Origin: Steroidobacteraceae bacterium
GTDB lineage: Bacteria > Pseudomonadota > Gammaproteobacteria > Steroidobacterales > Steroidobacteraceae
Reading direction: 5' to 3'
NCBI GenBank assembly: GCA_025458905.1
Contig: JALORN010000013.1
Location: 144,688-208,687 of the forward strand
Length of the DNA: 64,000 nucleotides
Notes under the pieces: model-generated
What the model was told of the DNA's origin: nothing
Databases searched by the model: none
Seen by the model: the letters and a program-made list of their open reading frames with translations, nothing else
Program-made: the position numbers and the translations under genes
In this document: positions 39,017 through 47,439 of the stretch, piece by piece
Numbering within the stretch: the stretch's first letter is position 1
Layout: the number at the start of each line of letters is the position of its first letter

Positions 39017-39042
39017 GCCGGCGCCGGCGCCGGCGCCGGCGC
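39017..39042. repeat. GCCGGC tandem repeat (about 4.3 copies)
   Basis: Four perfect GCCGGC units plus GC, lying between the convergent thioesterase and ilvN stops. The array is self-complementary and could fold, perhaps helping to separate the two transcripts. It could also simply reflect GC-rich slippage. Confidence 0.7.
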
Positions 39043-39051
39043 GGTCCGGGC

Positions 39052-39552
39052 TCAGCGCACCACGCGCAGGTTGCGGCCGATGCGGCTGATGCCGAGCGCC
39101 CCGCTGCGCACCACCTCGAGCAGCTCGGCGCCGGCCGAGAGGTCGGCGATGAACTTGTTGATCTCGGCCTCGCTGGCGGTCAGCTCGACGATGAACGCCT
39201 CGGAGGCCGGGTCGATCACGCGCCCGGCATTGCGCACGACATAACCTCGCACGGCGTCCGCCTGCTCGGGCCGCACCTTCAGCTTCAGCAGCACCAGTTC
39301 GCGCTCGATGTGCTCGCCGGTGGTCATGTCCTCGACGCTGACCACGTCGATCAGCTTGTTGAGCTGGTTGACGATCTGCTGGATGACGGCGTCCGAGCCC
39401 TTGGTGACCAGGGTGATGCGCGAGACCGTGGGATCGTAGGTGGCGGCCACCGACAGCGACTCGATGTTGTAGCCGCGCGTCGAGAACAGGCCCGCGACGC
39501 GCGTGAGCGCACCGGCCTCGTTCTGCAGCAGGATCGCGATGATGTGGCGCAT
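39052..39552 (-). CDS. ilvN: Acetolactate synthase small (regulatory) subunit
   Basis: 166 aa, the IlvH/IlvN length. The N-terminal ACT domain starts MRHIIAILLQNEAGALTRVA, with GLFSTRGYNIESLSV, the valine-sensing motif. The C-terminal half contains SEAFIVELTASEAEINKFI. It activates the catalytic subunit and confers valine feedback. It is divergent from the catalytic-subunit gene instead of downstream of it. The open frame extends upstream into the palindrome, but 39552 is the family start. Confidence 0.93.
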   Translation of the reverse strand: MRHIIAILLQNEAGALTRVAGLFSTRGYNIESLSVAATYDPTVSRITLVTKGSDAVIQQIVNQLNKLIDVVSVEDMTTGEHIERELVLLKLKVRPEQADAVRGYVVRNAGRVIDPASEAFIVELTASEAEINKFIADLSAGAELLEVVRSGALGISRIGRNLRVVR

Positions 39553-39684
39553 GGAAACCCGGCCCCTTGGGAGGCTCGAAAGCATACTGGAAAGGCCCGC
39601 CCGGCACCCGGGCGGGCCCCTGTCGCCGCCGCGCCACGGGTTGCAGCCCGCCACCGTGGTGATACCCTCGACCGACGCGCCAAA

Positions 39685-39729
39685 AGGGGACGGATTTATT
39701 TCCCGATTCGGGAAATAAATCCGTCCCCT
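39685..39729. repeat. Dispersed palindromic repeat, complete copy (22-bp arms, 1-nt centre)
   Basis: Perfect inverted repeat: AGGGGACGGATTTATTTCCCGA, T, and its reverse complement. It lies in the 206-bp divergent region between ilvN and ilvB, ending 29 bp before the ilvB ATG, so it falls within the probable ilvB leader. It is the only copy in a promoter region and not at gene 3' ends. Confidence 0.9.
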
Positions 39730-39758
39730 ATTTCCCACCGACCGGATCGCAGCCTGCC

Positions 39759-41609
39759 ATGTCCGACACCATGAAGATGAAGCGCCTCGCGGCGCATCCG
39801 CTCGCCGGCACCACGATGACGGGCGCGCAGATGATCGTGCAGGTCCTCGCCGATGAGGGCACCACGGCGATCTTCGGCTACTCGGGCGGCGCGATCCTGC
39901 CGACCTACGACGCGGTCTTCCTGTTCAACCAGGAGCAGGCGGCGCGCGGCGGGCAGCAGATGCCGCTCATCGTGCCGGCGAACGAGCAGGGCGCGGGCTT
40001 CATGGCGGCGGGCTATGCGCGCGCCAGCGGCCGCGTCGGCGTCTGCCTCGTCACCTCGGGCCCCGGCGCGACCAACACCGTGACCCCGGTGCGCGACTCC
40101 ATGGCCGACTCGGTACCGATGCTCGTCATCTGCGGCCAGGTGCCGACCAGCGCGATCGGCACCGACGCCTTCCAGGAGGCGCCGGTGCCGGCGCTGATGG
40201 GCTCGATCGCCAAGCACATCTTCCTCGTCACCGACCCCAACCAGCTCGAGGCCACCGTGCGCACCGCGTTCGAGATCGCGCGCACCGGCCGCCCTGGCCC
40301 GGTGGTGATCGACGTGCCGAAGGACGTGCAGAACTGGAGCGGCACCTTCAAGGGCGAGGGCGTGCTGCCGATCCCCGGCTACCGCAAGCGCCTGTTCGCC
40401 GTGACGCACGCGGCGGTCGAGGACGACGAGGCGGCCGAATTCTTCGACATGCTGCGCGAGGCGAAGCGTCCGCTGATCTACGCCGGCGGCGGCGTCGTGA
40501 ACTCCGGCGCCTCCGGCCCGCTCACCGACTTCGCGGCCGAGTTCGGCATCCCCGTCGTGACGACCCTGATGGGCATCGGCGCGTTCGACACCACGCACCG
40601 CCTCTCGATGCGCATGCTCGGCATGCACGGCGCGGCCTTCGCCAACTACGCGGTCGAGGACTGCGACTTCCTGATGACGATCGGGGCGCGCTTCGACGAC
40701 CGCGTCGCCGGCGTGCCGGCGAAGTTCGCACGCAACGCGAAGCGCATCGCCCACCTCGACATCGACCGCGCCGAGATCAACAAGGTCAAGCGCGTGCAGT
40801 GGAGCCACGTCGGCCAGATCGGCGACGCGCTGAAGACGCTGCTCGCCTTCGGCCGCCGCGAAGGCTTCCGGCCCGACCTCTCGGCCTGGCACGCCGAGCT
40901 CGACGAGCTGCGCCGTACCTACGCGATGAACTACGACCGCGCCAGCGAGGCGATCCAGCCGTACTACGTGATCGAGGAGATCAACCGCCAGACGCGCGGC
41001 GAGGCGATCATCGCCACCGGCGTCGGCCAGCACCAGATGTGGGCCGCGCAGTACTTCGACTTCAAGCGTCCGCGGCTGTGGCTGACCTCCGGCTCGATGG
41101 GCACCATGGGCTTCGGCCTGCCGGCCGCGATCGGCGCGCAGATCGCCAATCCCGGCGCGCTGGTGATCGACATCGACGGCGACGCCTCGATCCGCATGAA
41201 CATCGGCGAGCTCGAGACCGTGACCACCTACGACCTGCCCGTGAAGGTCGTGGTGCTGAACAACTACGGCGACGGCATGGTCAAGCAGTGGCAGAAGCTG
41301 TTCTTCAAGGGCCGGCTGTCGGCGAGCGACAAGTCGCTCTACAAGAAGGACTTCATCAAGGCCGCGCAGGCCGACGGCTTCGGCTACGCCGTGCGGCTCG
41401 ACCGCAAGGCCGACGTGCCGCGCGTCGTCGAGGAATTCATCCGCCACCCGGGCCCGGCCTTCCTCGAGGTCATCATCGACCGCGACGCCGGCGTCTACCC
41501 GATGGTCGGCCCGGGCCAGGCCTACGACGAGATGATCACCGGCGACTTCATCCCCTCCCGCAACGCGAAGGTGGAGCCGAAGACCCCGGGCCCGTCGGAG
41601 ATGTTCTGA
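39759..41609 (+). CDS. ilvB: Acetolactate synthase large (catalytic) subunit
   Basis: 616 aa, ThDP- and FAD-dependent. It condenses two pyruvates, or pyruvate and 2-ketobutyrate, in branched-chain amino acid synthesis. It shows TTAIFGYSGGAILPTYDA, VPANEQGAGFMAAGYARASG with the catalytic Glu, TSGPGATNTVTPVRDS, and the ThDP/Mg motif beginning GDASIRMN and ending VVLNN. The ThDP motif reads GDA where GDG is more common, a variant known in AHAS enzymes. The start MSDTMKMKRLAAHPL is slightly long. ilvN is divergent and ilvC is not in the window. Confidence 0.95.
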   Translation: MSDTMKMKRLAAHPLAGTTMTGAQMIVQVLADEGTTAIFGYSGGAILPTYDAVFLFNQEQAARGGQQMPLIVPANEQGAGFMAAGYARASGRVGVCLVTSGPGATNTVTPVRDSMADSVPMLVICGQVPTSAIGTDAFQEAPVPALMGSIAKHIFLVTDPNQLEATVRTAFEIARTGRPGPVVIDVPKDVQNWSGTFKGEGVLPIPGYRKRLFAVTHAAVEDDEAAEFFDMLREAKRPLIYAGGGVVNSGASGPLTDFAAEFGIPVVTTLMGIGAFDTTHRLSMRMLGMHGAAFANYAVEDCDFLMTIGARFDDRVAGVPAKFARNAKRIAHLDIDRAEINKVKRVQWSHVGQIGDALKTLLAFGRREGFRPDLSAWHAELDELRRTYAMNYDRASEAIQPYYVIEEINRQTRGEAIIATGVGQHQMWAAQYFDFKRPRLWLTSGSMGTMGFGLPAAIGAQIANPGALVIDIDGDASIRMNIGELETVTTYDLPVKVVVLNNYGDGMVKQWQKLFFKGRLSASDKSLYKKDFIKAAQADGFGYAVRLDRKADVPRVVEEFIRHPGPAFLEVIIDRDAGVYPMVGPGQAYDEMITGDFIPSRNAKVEPKTPGPSEMF

Positions 41610-41651
41610 CTACCGGCCGCGTCGTGGGGCGCGCCGCGAGCCGCTCCACGT

Positions 41652-41999
41652 TCACTGCGCCGGGCTGCGATCCCCGGGCGATGCCCTAGACGCGTCGCGC
41701 GCGCGACGCCTGCGCCCCGCATCCTCGGCGACCTCTGGGCCGGTCGGCGCCACCGTCGGCCCGCCCTCGGTCGGCGCTGCCGTCTTCGCCGGCTCCCCGG
41801 CACGTCCCCGGCCCGGCGCGCGCGCGGGCGGCGGCCCCACCGCCGGATCGGTCGGTGTCACCGTCGGTCCACCCTCGCTCGGCGCGGACGTGCGCGGTGC
41901 ATCTCCCCGGCCCGGACGGACAGGGTCCGCGGGTTGGGCGATGGCGACAGTGGGGCAGGCCCAGAGCAGGACCCAGAGCACGAGGCGTTGCAGCGACAC
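41652..41999 (-). CDS. Small exported protein with duplicated EGGPTV motif
   Basis: 115 aa from GTG 41999. A signal peptide (LQRLVLWVLLWACPTVAIAQ) is followed by a Pro/Gly/Ala-rich region with two copies of a roughly 40-residue unit, recognisable as SEGGPTVTPTDPAV and TEGGPTVAPTGPEV, then a basic tail. It resembles no family I know. The clean signal peptide supports a real gene; the low-complexity tail makes the coding call moderate. It is downstream of the convergent ilvB by 42 bp. Confidence 0.5.
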   Translation of the reverse strand: MSLQRLVLWVLLWACPTVAIAQPADPVRPGRGDAPRTSAPSEGGPTVTPTDPAVGPPPARAPGRGRAGEPAKTAAPTEGGPTVAPTGPEVAEDAGRRRRARDASRASPGDRSPAQ

Positions 42000-42149
42000 G
42001 GTGACCTCCCGGTCGTGAGGCGCGCCCGTTCCAGGAGCGCATCGATATCGTAGGGGGGGAGGGTGCGGCCGCGATGCGAGGACGTTGCGATTCAAGCGGG
42101 CTGCGCGCGCCACCCCACCGAGGGTGGGATGCCGAAGACGGAAGCGGCG

Positions 42150-43478
42150 CTAGCGATCGCCACCCCCGTCCACCGTGCCGTACAGGGCCTGGCGCAGCAC
42201 CCGGTCCGCCTCGTCGTCGTCCGCCCCGAGATACTGGGCGAACGCCAGCGCGACCAGCCGGTGACGGCGGTCGACGAGAAAGTAGGTGTTGGCGAGGCCG
42301 CCCCAGGTGAGTTCGCCCGGCGTGCCGGGGATCACGTGCGCCTCGCCGGGCAGGCGCACGCCGATCGCGAACCCCCAGCCGTAGCCAGCGAAGCGGTTCG
42401 AGAATCCACCCTCGCCGGCGGCCGCGGCGTCGTGCCAGAACAGCGGGCCCTGCGCGCGCGTGAGCTGGTTGCGCGACATCTGGGCGACCGTGCCGGACTT
42501 CAGGATCCGCGTGCCGTCGAGCGCACCGCCGTTCAGCAGCATCCGCGAGAAGCGGATCCAGTCGGCCGCCGTGGTGACGAGGCCGCCCCCGTTCGACTGG
42601 AAGGGCTTGCGCGCCAGGTAGTCGCTCGAAGGCGGCAGGCGCGCGGTGATGTCCTCGCCCCGCGCGTCGTAGGCGCGCACCAGCCGGTCGGCCTTCTCCG
42701 GCGTCACGAAGAACCCGGTGTCGACCATGCCGAGCGGGCCGAAGATCGTGCGCTGCAGGTAGTCGTCGCTGCGCATCCCGGAGCCGATCTCGATCAGCCG
42801 CCCGATCACGTCCGAGTGATAGCCGTAGCGCCAGCGAGCACCCGGGTCGTCGCGCAGCGGGTAGCTCGCGAGCTTCGTCATCCCCTGGTCGATCGTCTGG
42901 TCGAGCGCGAGGATGGCACGGTGGTCGACGCCGGCCTCGGCCGGGTACTGCGCACCGTAGGCGAGCCCGGAGGTGTAGGTCAGCAGCTGGCGCACGGTCA
43001 TGCGCGCGGTCGCGGGCGAGGTCACCACGCGCCCGTCGCGCACCTCGCGCAGCACCTGGCGGTTCGCGAGCTGAGGGACGTAGCGCTCCACCGGTGCGTC
43101 GAGCGCGATGCGGCCTTCCTCCACCAAGCGCAGCAGCGCGACGCCCGACACCGCACGCGTCATCGAGTAGATGCGGAAGATCGAGTCCTGCGTCATCGCG
43201 CGCCCGGCGGACTTGTCGCGCAGGCCGTGGGCGAGGATCCGCGGCGCGTCGCCGTCGCGCGCGATCGCCCAGACGATGCCTGCGCGGCGCCCCGAGTCGA
43301 CGATCGCACGCATGCGCGCGTCGAGCGCGGCGAGGGCCGCGGCCGACGGCGCCGCGGCGAGCGGCGCGAGGCGGCCGGGCGGCGCGGGGGAGGGGCCTGC
43401 CGCGGCAGCGGCGAGCGCAGCCGAAGGCGCCAGTGCGGCGGCGAGCGCGAGGATCGCGGCCGGCAGGCTGTGGTTCAT
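42150..43478 (-). CDS. Exported serine beta-lactamase-fold hydrolase with SxxR in place of SxxK
   Basis: 442 aa with a signal peptide (PAAILALAAALAPSAALAAA). It is a class C beta-lactamase/EstB-type fold: SIFRIYSMTRAVSGVALLRL, RQLLTYTSGLAYG, WRYGYHSDVIGRLIEIGSG, and GWGFAIGVRLPG near the C terminus. The nucleophile motif is S105-M-T-R108; the family normally has SxxK, with Lys as general base. This is either a variant enzyme or an inactive homologue. The start at 43478 is set by the signal peptide. Esterase is more likely than true beta-lactamase. Confidence 0.85.
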   Translation of the reverse strand: MNHSLPAAILALAAALAPSAALAAAAAGPSPAPPGRLAPLAAAPSAAALAALDARMRAIVDSGRRAGIVWAIARDGDAPRILAHGLRDKSAGRAMTQDSIFRIYSMTRAVSGVALLRLVEEGRIALDAPVERYVPQLANRQVLREVRDGRVVTSPATARMTVRQLLTYTSGLAYGAQYPAEAGVDHRAILALDQTIDQGMTKLASYPLRDDPGARWRYGYHSDVIGRLIEIGSGMRSDDYLQRTIFGPLGMVDTGFFVTPEKADRLVRAYDARGEDITARLPPSSDYLARKPFQSNGGGLVTTAADWIRFSRMLLNGGALDGTRILKSGTVAQMSRNQLTRAQGPLFWHDAAAAGEGGFSNRFAGYGWGFAIGVRLPGEAHVIPGTPGELTWGGLANTYFLVDRRHRLVALAFAQYLGADDDEADRVLRQALYGTVDGGGDR

Positions 43479-43620
43479 CGCGGGCCCCTCGGGACGACAG
43501 GAGGATCGTCGCAGGCGGGGCGGGTGGGGGCAAGCGCCGCCCGGGCGAGCGACTCGCGTGGCGCGACGCCGGCCGCGGACTGCGGCGCGGGCTCGCACCC
43601 GCGCGCCGCAGCCCTTCGGT

Positions 43621-44604
43621 TCAGGTCTTGCTCTTCGGCGGCTGCGGCTTCTGCGTCCGCGCGTAGTTCTCGAGGCTCGAGAGGCTCGGGTCGACCCACT
43701 TGTCGGGCGCCGTCAGGTAGAGCGGCCAGCGTTCCTGCACGCGCTTCAGAACGTTCGGCGGCGCCATGTCGGGAGTCTTCAGCGTGCTGAACTTGCCCAT
43801 GTAGTAGATGTGGCCCGGCGCGCCGTCCATCAGCATCCACGGCAGCCAGGGCGTGATGCGCGCCCAGACGCCGCTGTGCGGGATGTGGGTCATCTCCGGG
43901 TTCTCCACGTCCTCGCGGCGCATGAAGTAGCGGAACAGCTCCGACACGCGGTTCATCGGGCCCGAGGACTCGCGCGGCCACTTCGCCGGGTCGAGCGCGT
44001 TGCGGTAGTAGAGGTGGATGTCGGAGTCGTGCGAGACGACGTCGCCGAGCAGGTCCCACTTCAGCAGCAGCGGGCGCTTCGGCGGCTTGTCGGTGTTCAG
44101 CCCGCCGTAGTTCGGCGGGTCCGGGAAGTACTCGCTGATGACGTAGTTGAAGGGGTCGTTGGCGACGTCGACGACCTTGACGCGCTCGCCGGTCAGCACG
44201 TTGTCCCACTGGTCCATGATCTCGCCGCTCTTCAGGTCCTTGTAGAAGACCAGCTCGCGGCACAGGCGCTGGTAGCTGCCATCCGGCTGCTTGATGACGC
44301 GCAGGCCCGAGAACACCTCGAAGCCGAACAGCGGCTGCACGGGGCCGCCGTCGCGCACCGCGTGCACCACGCCGGTGGCGTAGCCGTGGACGAACTTGCC
44401 CGGCGCGATGTCGGCCTCGAGGCGCGCACGCGTCTCGCGGTTCCAGACCGGGTCGTCGAACGCGAGCGGGATCTTCTTGCCGCCGGCGTTCTGGGTCGTG
44501 GCGGCCTGCGCCACGTCCGCCGCGGTGGTGGCGGCGGCGGCGAGGCCGAGGGCGGCGCCGCCCTGCAGGGCGCGCCGCCGGGAGAGGCGGGAGGTCGGCT
44601 TCAT
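43621..44604 (-). CDS. Tat-exported DUF1838 family protein (copy 1)
   Basis: 327 aa. LSRRRALQGGAALGLAAAAT is a Tat signal. The mature part contains FVHGYATGVVHAVRDGG, LGDVVSHDSDIHLYYRN and SGVWARITPWLPWMLMDGAP followed by GHIYYMG, which resembles DUF1838. This family is common in environmental alpha- and gammaproteobacteria, often near hydrolases and dioxygenases, with unknown function. A shorter, more divergent relative is at 58405-59313 in the same window (shared PW-x-x-W and GDAPGH/DGAPGH region). Confidence 0.75.
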   Translation of the reverse strand: MKPTSRLSRRRALQGGAALGLAAAATTAADVAQAATTQNAGGKKIPLAFDDPVWNRETRARLEADIAPGKFVHGYATGVVHAVRDGGPVQPLFGFEVFSGLRVIKQPDGSYQRLCRELVFYKDLKSGEIMDQWDNVLTGERVKVVDVANDPFNYVISEYFPDPPNYGGLNTDKPPKRPLLLKWDLLGDVVSHDSDIHLYYRNALDPAKWPRESSGPMNRVSELFRYFMRREDVENPEMTHIPHSGVWARITPWLPWMLMDGAPGHIYYMGKFSTLKTPDMAPPNVLKRVQERWPLYLTAPDKWVDPSLSSLENYARTQKPQPPKSKT

Positions 44605-44751
44605 CTGGAGGCTCCGTGTCCGTGGAGAGGGGGAGATTCGACGACGCGGACGAGTGTGCCACCGGGCCACGGCGCCGCTGCAGCGCGGCGCAGCGCCGGC
44701 CGCCGGCCGGCTATCCCGCCCCGGCGCGGCGCCCCGCCGGCGCGCGGGCGC

Positions 44752-45858
44752 CTAGGGGTCGAGCAGCAAGCGTCCCCCCGCCGGCGCGTCGATCGACACG
44801 GTCTTCACCAGCGCGTACACGTCACGGCCCGCCTCGAGGCCGAGTTCGACCACGGCCCCGCGGCTCACCGCGGCGAGCAAGCGCTGCCCGCCACAATCGA
44901 GCTCGACCAGCACCGTCGCGTCGGCCCGCGCCGCGAGTCGGAGGATCCGCGCCGGCAGCACGTTGCGGACCGACAACCCCTGCGGTCGCGAGGTGGCGAG
45001 CATCACTTCGCCCGCGAGCACGTAGGCGCGCACCGCCTCGCCGGGCGCCGCCGCGAGCCGCGGCACGAGCAGCGGCGTGCCGCCGAGGTCGAGCCGCGTC
45101 GCCGAGCCGTCGGCCTCGTGGCCCGCGACGTGCGCCTGCAGCAGTGCGCCGGCGTCGGGACGCGCGGCGAGCAGCGGCGTGTCGAGCCGCCCGGCGAGCT
45201 CCGCCGGCGCGCCCTCGCCGACGACGCGACCGCGCTCGAGCAGCACCACGCGGTCGGCGATGCGCAGCACCTCGGCGAGCGAGTGCGTCACGTAGACCAT
45301 CGACAGCGGGAACTCGCGGCGCGCGCGCTCCAGGAACCCGAGGATCTCGAGGCGCCGCGGCGCATCGAGCGAGGCCAGCGGCTCGTCGAGCAGGAGCAGC
45401 CGCGGCTGTGCGAGCAGCGCGCGCCCGATCGCGACGCGCTGGCGCTCGCCGCCCGACAGGTCGCGCGGCCAGCGGCCGAGCAGCGCCCCGACGTCGAGCA
45501 CCTCGATCACCCGCTCGCGCGCGAAGCGCCGCGCCGCGCCGCGCGGCAGCCGCGCGAGGCCGTAGTCGAGGTTGCCGGCGACCGTGAGGTGGGGGAAGAG
45601 GCGGCCGTCCTGGAACACCCAGGCGATGCGCCGCCGCTCGAGCGGCACGTGGCGGCCGCCCGCGACGTCGTCCAGCACCTCGCCCTCCACGACGATGCGG
45701 CCCCGATCGGGACGCAGCGCGCCAGCGAGCAGTGCCAGCAGCGTCGACTTGCCGGCGCCCGAGGCGCCGAACAGCGCCGTGGTCGCACCGCCCTCGGCGG
45801 CGAAGCGCGCCTCGACGCGGAACGCGTCGCGAGCGAGGCCGGCGTCGAACTCGATCAC
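44752..45858 (-). CDS. modC: Molybdate ABC transporter ATP-binding protein
   Basis: 368 aa, GTG start overlapping the modB stop in GTGA. The ATPase domain (about 1-230) has Walker A GASGAGKS, Q-loop VFQDGRLFPHL, signature LSGGERQRVAIGRALL and Walker B LLLLDEP. The C-terminal region (about 290-368) is a molybdate-binding TOBE/Mop domain (SVRNVLPARILRLA ... VYALVKTVSID). It powers molybdate import through ModB. It is last in modA-modB-modC. Confidence 0.96.
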   Translation of the reverse strand: MIEFDAGLARDAFRVEARFAAEGGATTALFGASGAGKSTLLALLAGALRPDRGRIVVEGEVLDDVAGGRHVPLERRRIAWVFQDGRLFPHLTVAGNLDYGLARLPRGAARRFARERVIEVLDVGALLGRWPRDLSGGERQRVAIGRALLAQPRLLLLDEPLASLDAPRRLEILGFLERARREFPLSMVYVTHSLAEVLRIADRVVLLERGRVVGEGAPAELAGRLDTPLLAARPDAGALLQAHVAGHEADGSATRLDLGGTPLLVPRLAAAPGEAVRAYVLAGEVMLATSRPQGLSVRNVLPARILRLAARADATVLVELDCGGQRLLAAVSRGAVVELGLEAGRDVYALVKTVSIDAPAGGRLLLDP

Positions 45859-46544
45859 CCGCGCGTGCTCCAGCGACGCGCGCGGCGGCCGAGCCAGTCG
45901 GCGAGCAGCAGCGCGCCGAGCGCGATACCGAGCGACAGCAGCGCGAGCCGCAGCGCCGCGGCCTCGCCGCCCGGGGTCTGCAGCGCGGCGTAGATCGCGA
46001 GCGGCAGCGTCCGGGTCTCGCCCGGCACGCTGGCGGCGAAGGTGATCACCGCGCCGAACTCTCCGAGGCAGGCGGCGAAGCCGACGATCCCGGCTGCGAT
46101 CACCCCGGGCAGCGCGAGCGGCAGCGTCACCGAGAAGAAGCGGTCGAGGGGACCGGCGCCGAGCGAGCGCGCGGCGAGCTCGAGCCCCGGGTCGATGCCC
46201 TCGAGCGAGAGGCGCACGGCGCGCACCATGATCGGGAAGGCCATCACGCCGGCGGCGAGCGAGGCTCCCGCCGAGGTGAACACGAGGCGCGCACCGAAGC
46301 TCGCCTCGAGCCAGCGCCCGACCGGCCCCTGTACGCCGAAGGCGAGCAGCAGCACGTAGCCGACGACCACCGGCGGCAGCACCAGCGGGGCGTGCACGAG
46401 CGCATCGAGCAGCGTGCGGCCCGGGAAGCGCGTGCGCGCCAGCAGCCAAGCGGTCGCCACCGCGAGCGGCAGACCGATCGCGACGGCGCGCGCGCCCACG
46501 ACGAGGCTCGCGACCAGGGCGCTCCATTCGGCTTCGGACAGCAT
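45855..46544 (-). CDS. modB: Molybdate ABC transporter permease
   Basis: 229 aa, about five to six membrane helices. It shows VHAPLVLPPVVVGYVLLLAF and the EAA loop EGIDPGLELAARSLGAGPLD, both typical of ModB. It forms the inner-membrane channel of ModABC. It is 18 bp downstream of modA and overlaps modC by 4 bp. Confidence 0.95.
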   Translation of the reverse strand: MLSEAEWSALVASLVVGARAVAIGLPLAVATAWLLARTRFPGRTLLDALVHAPLVLPPVVVGYVLLLAFGVQGPVGRWLEASFGARLVFTSAGASLAAGVMAFPIMVRAVRLSLEGIDPGLELAARSLGAGPLDRFFSVTLPLALPGVIAAGIVGFAACLGEFGAVITFAASVPGETRTLPLAIYAALQTPGGEAAALRLALLSLGIALGALLLADWLGRRARRWSTRG

Positions 46545-46562
46545 CGCCCCGGGCCCGTGCGC

Positions 46563-47375
46563 TCAGCGCGCCGCAGCTGCCGGCGGCGCGAGCAGCGTGA
46601 AGCCCGCCGCAGCGTACGCCGCGCGCGCGGCAGCGCTGCCCGCCAGGAACGCGAGCGCGAGCCCCGGGGCGGTGCCGCGGGCACGGCGCGTGATCGCCAG
46701 CGGGTAGCGGATCGACGGGTGGCTGCCGGCGGGGAACTCGCCGACCAGGCGCACGCCACGCTCGGCGCGCGCATCGGTCGCATAGACGATGCCGAGCGGC
46801 GCCTCGCCGCGCGCAACCAGCGCGAGCGCCGCGCGCACGTTCTCGGCACGCGCGAGACGCCGCTCGACCTGCGGCCACGCACCGAGCGCCAGCAGCGCCG
46901 CCCGCGCGTAACGGCCCGCCGGCACGTAGTCCGGGTCGGCGATCGCGAGGCGCCCGCCACGCCCGAGCGCCGCCGCCAGCGCGAAGCCCGGCGCCGGGGC
47001 AGGCGGCGGCGCCGCGCGGGCGGCCCCACCCGCCGGCGCGACCAGCACCATCCGGTTGCCGAGCACGTCGCGGCGCGTGCCGGGCCGCAGCAGCGCCCGT
47101 GACTCCAGGTAGTCCATCCATTCCTCGTCGGCGGGGAAGAAGAGGTCGGCGCCCGCGCCCTGCTCGATCTGGCGCGCCAGGATCGACGAGGCCGCGAACA
47201 CCCCGCGCAGCGCGAGGCCCGCGCGCCGCGCCGGTGCCTCGAGCCGGCCGACGACCTCGGTGAGCGACGCCGCGGCGAACACCGTCACGGTCGACGCGTC
47301 CGCCGCGGGCAGCGTGCGCCCCGCCATGCCCGCGCCGCAGGCGAGCAGCCCGCCCACCAGGGTCCTGCGATCCAC
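46563..47375 (-). CDS. modA: Molybdate-binding periplasmic protein
   Basis: 270 aa, GTG start at 47375. The N terminus MDRRTLVGGLLACGAGMAGR looks Tat-like, unusual for a binding protein, which generally uses Sec. The ModA core is VTVFAAASLTEVVGRL, FAASSILARQIEQGAGADLF and LFFPADEEWMDYL, with LGNRMVLVAP following. It captures molybdate (or tungstate) for ModBC. The ModE-like operator 9 bp upstream of the start implies molybdenum repression. Confidence 0.92.
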   Translation of the reverse strand: MDRRTLVGGLLACGAGMAGRTLPAADASTVTVFAAASLTEVVGRLEAPARRAGLALRGVFAASSILARQIEQGAGADLFFPADEEWMDYLESRALLRPGTRRDVLGNRMVLVAPAGGAARAAPPPAPAPGFALAAALGRGGRLAIADPDYVPAGRYARAALLALGAWPQVERRLARAENVRAALALVARGEAPLGIVYATDARAERGVRLVGEFPAGSHPSIRYPLAITRRARGTAPGLALAFLAGSAAARAAYAAAGFTLLAPPAAAAR

Positions 47376-47383
47376 CTCGACCT

Positions 47384-47407
47384 CGCTGTATCCCGCCGAA
47401 TATAGCG
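47384..47407. promoter_or_regulatory. ModE operator
   Basis: CGCTGTAT-N8-ATATAGCG: two inverted half-sites with one mismatch, matching the ModE box pattern of CG[T/C]TATAT/ATA[A/T][A/G]CG-like palindromes. It lies between modE and modA, 9 bp upstream of the modA start codon, where bound ModE would block transcription or ribosome access. Confidence 0.7.
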
Positions 47408-47439
47408 CAGCCGTCCCGGCGGCGCCCGTGACGCGGCCC

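Noticed and set aside
39559..39738. N-terminal extension of IlvN reaching through the palindrome
   Set aside because: The family start MRHIIAILL is at 39552, and the upstream codons encode repeat sequence and unconserved residues.
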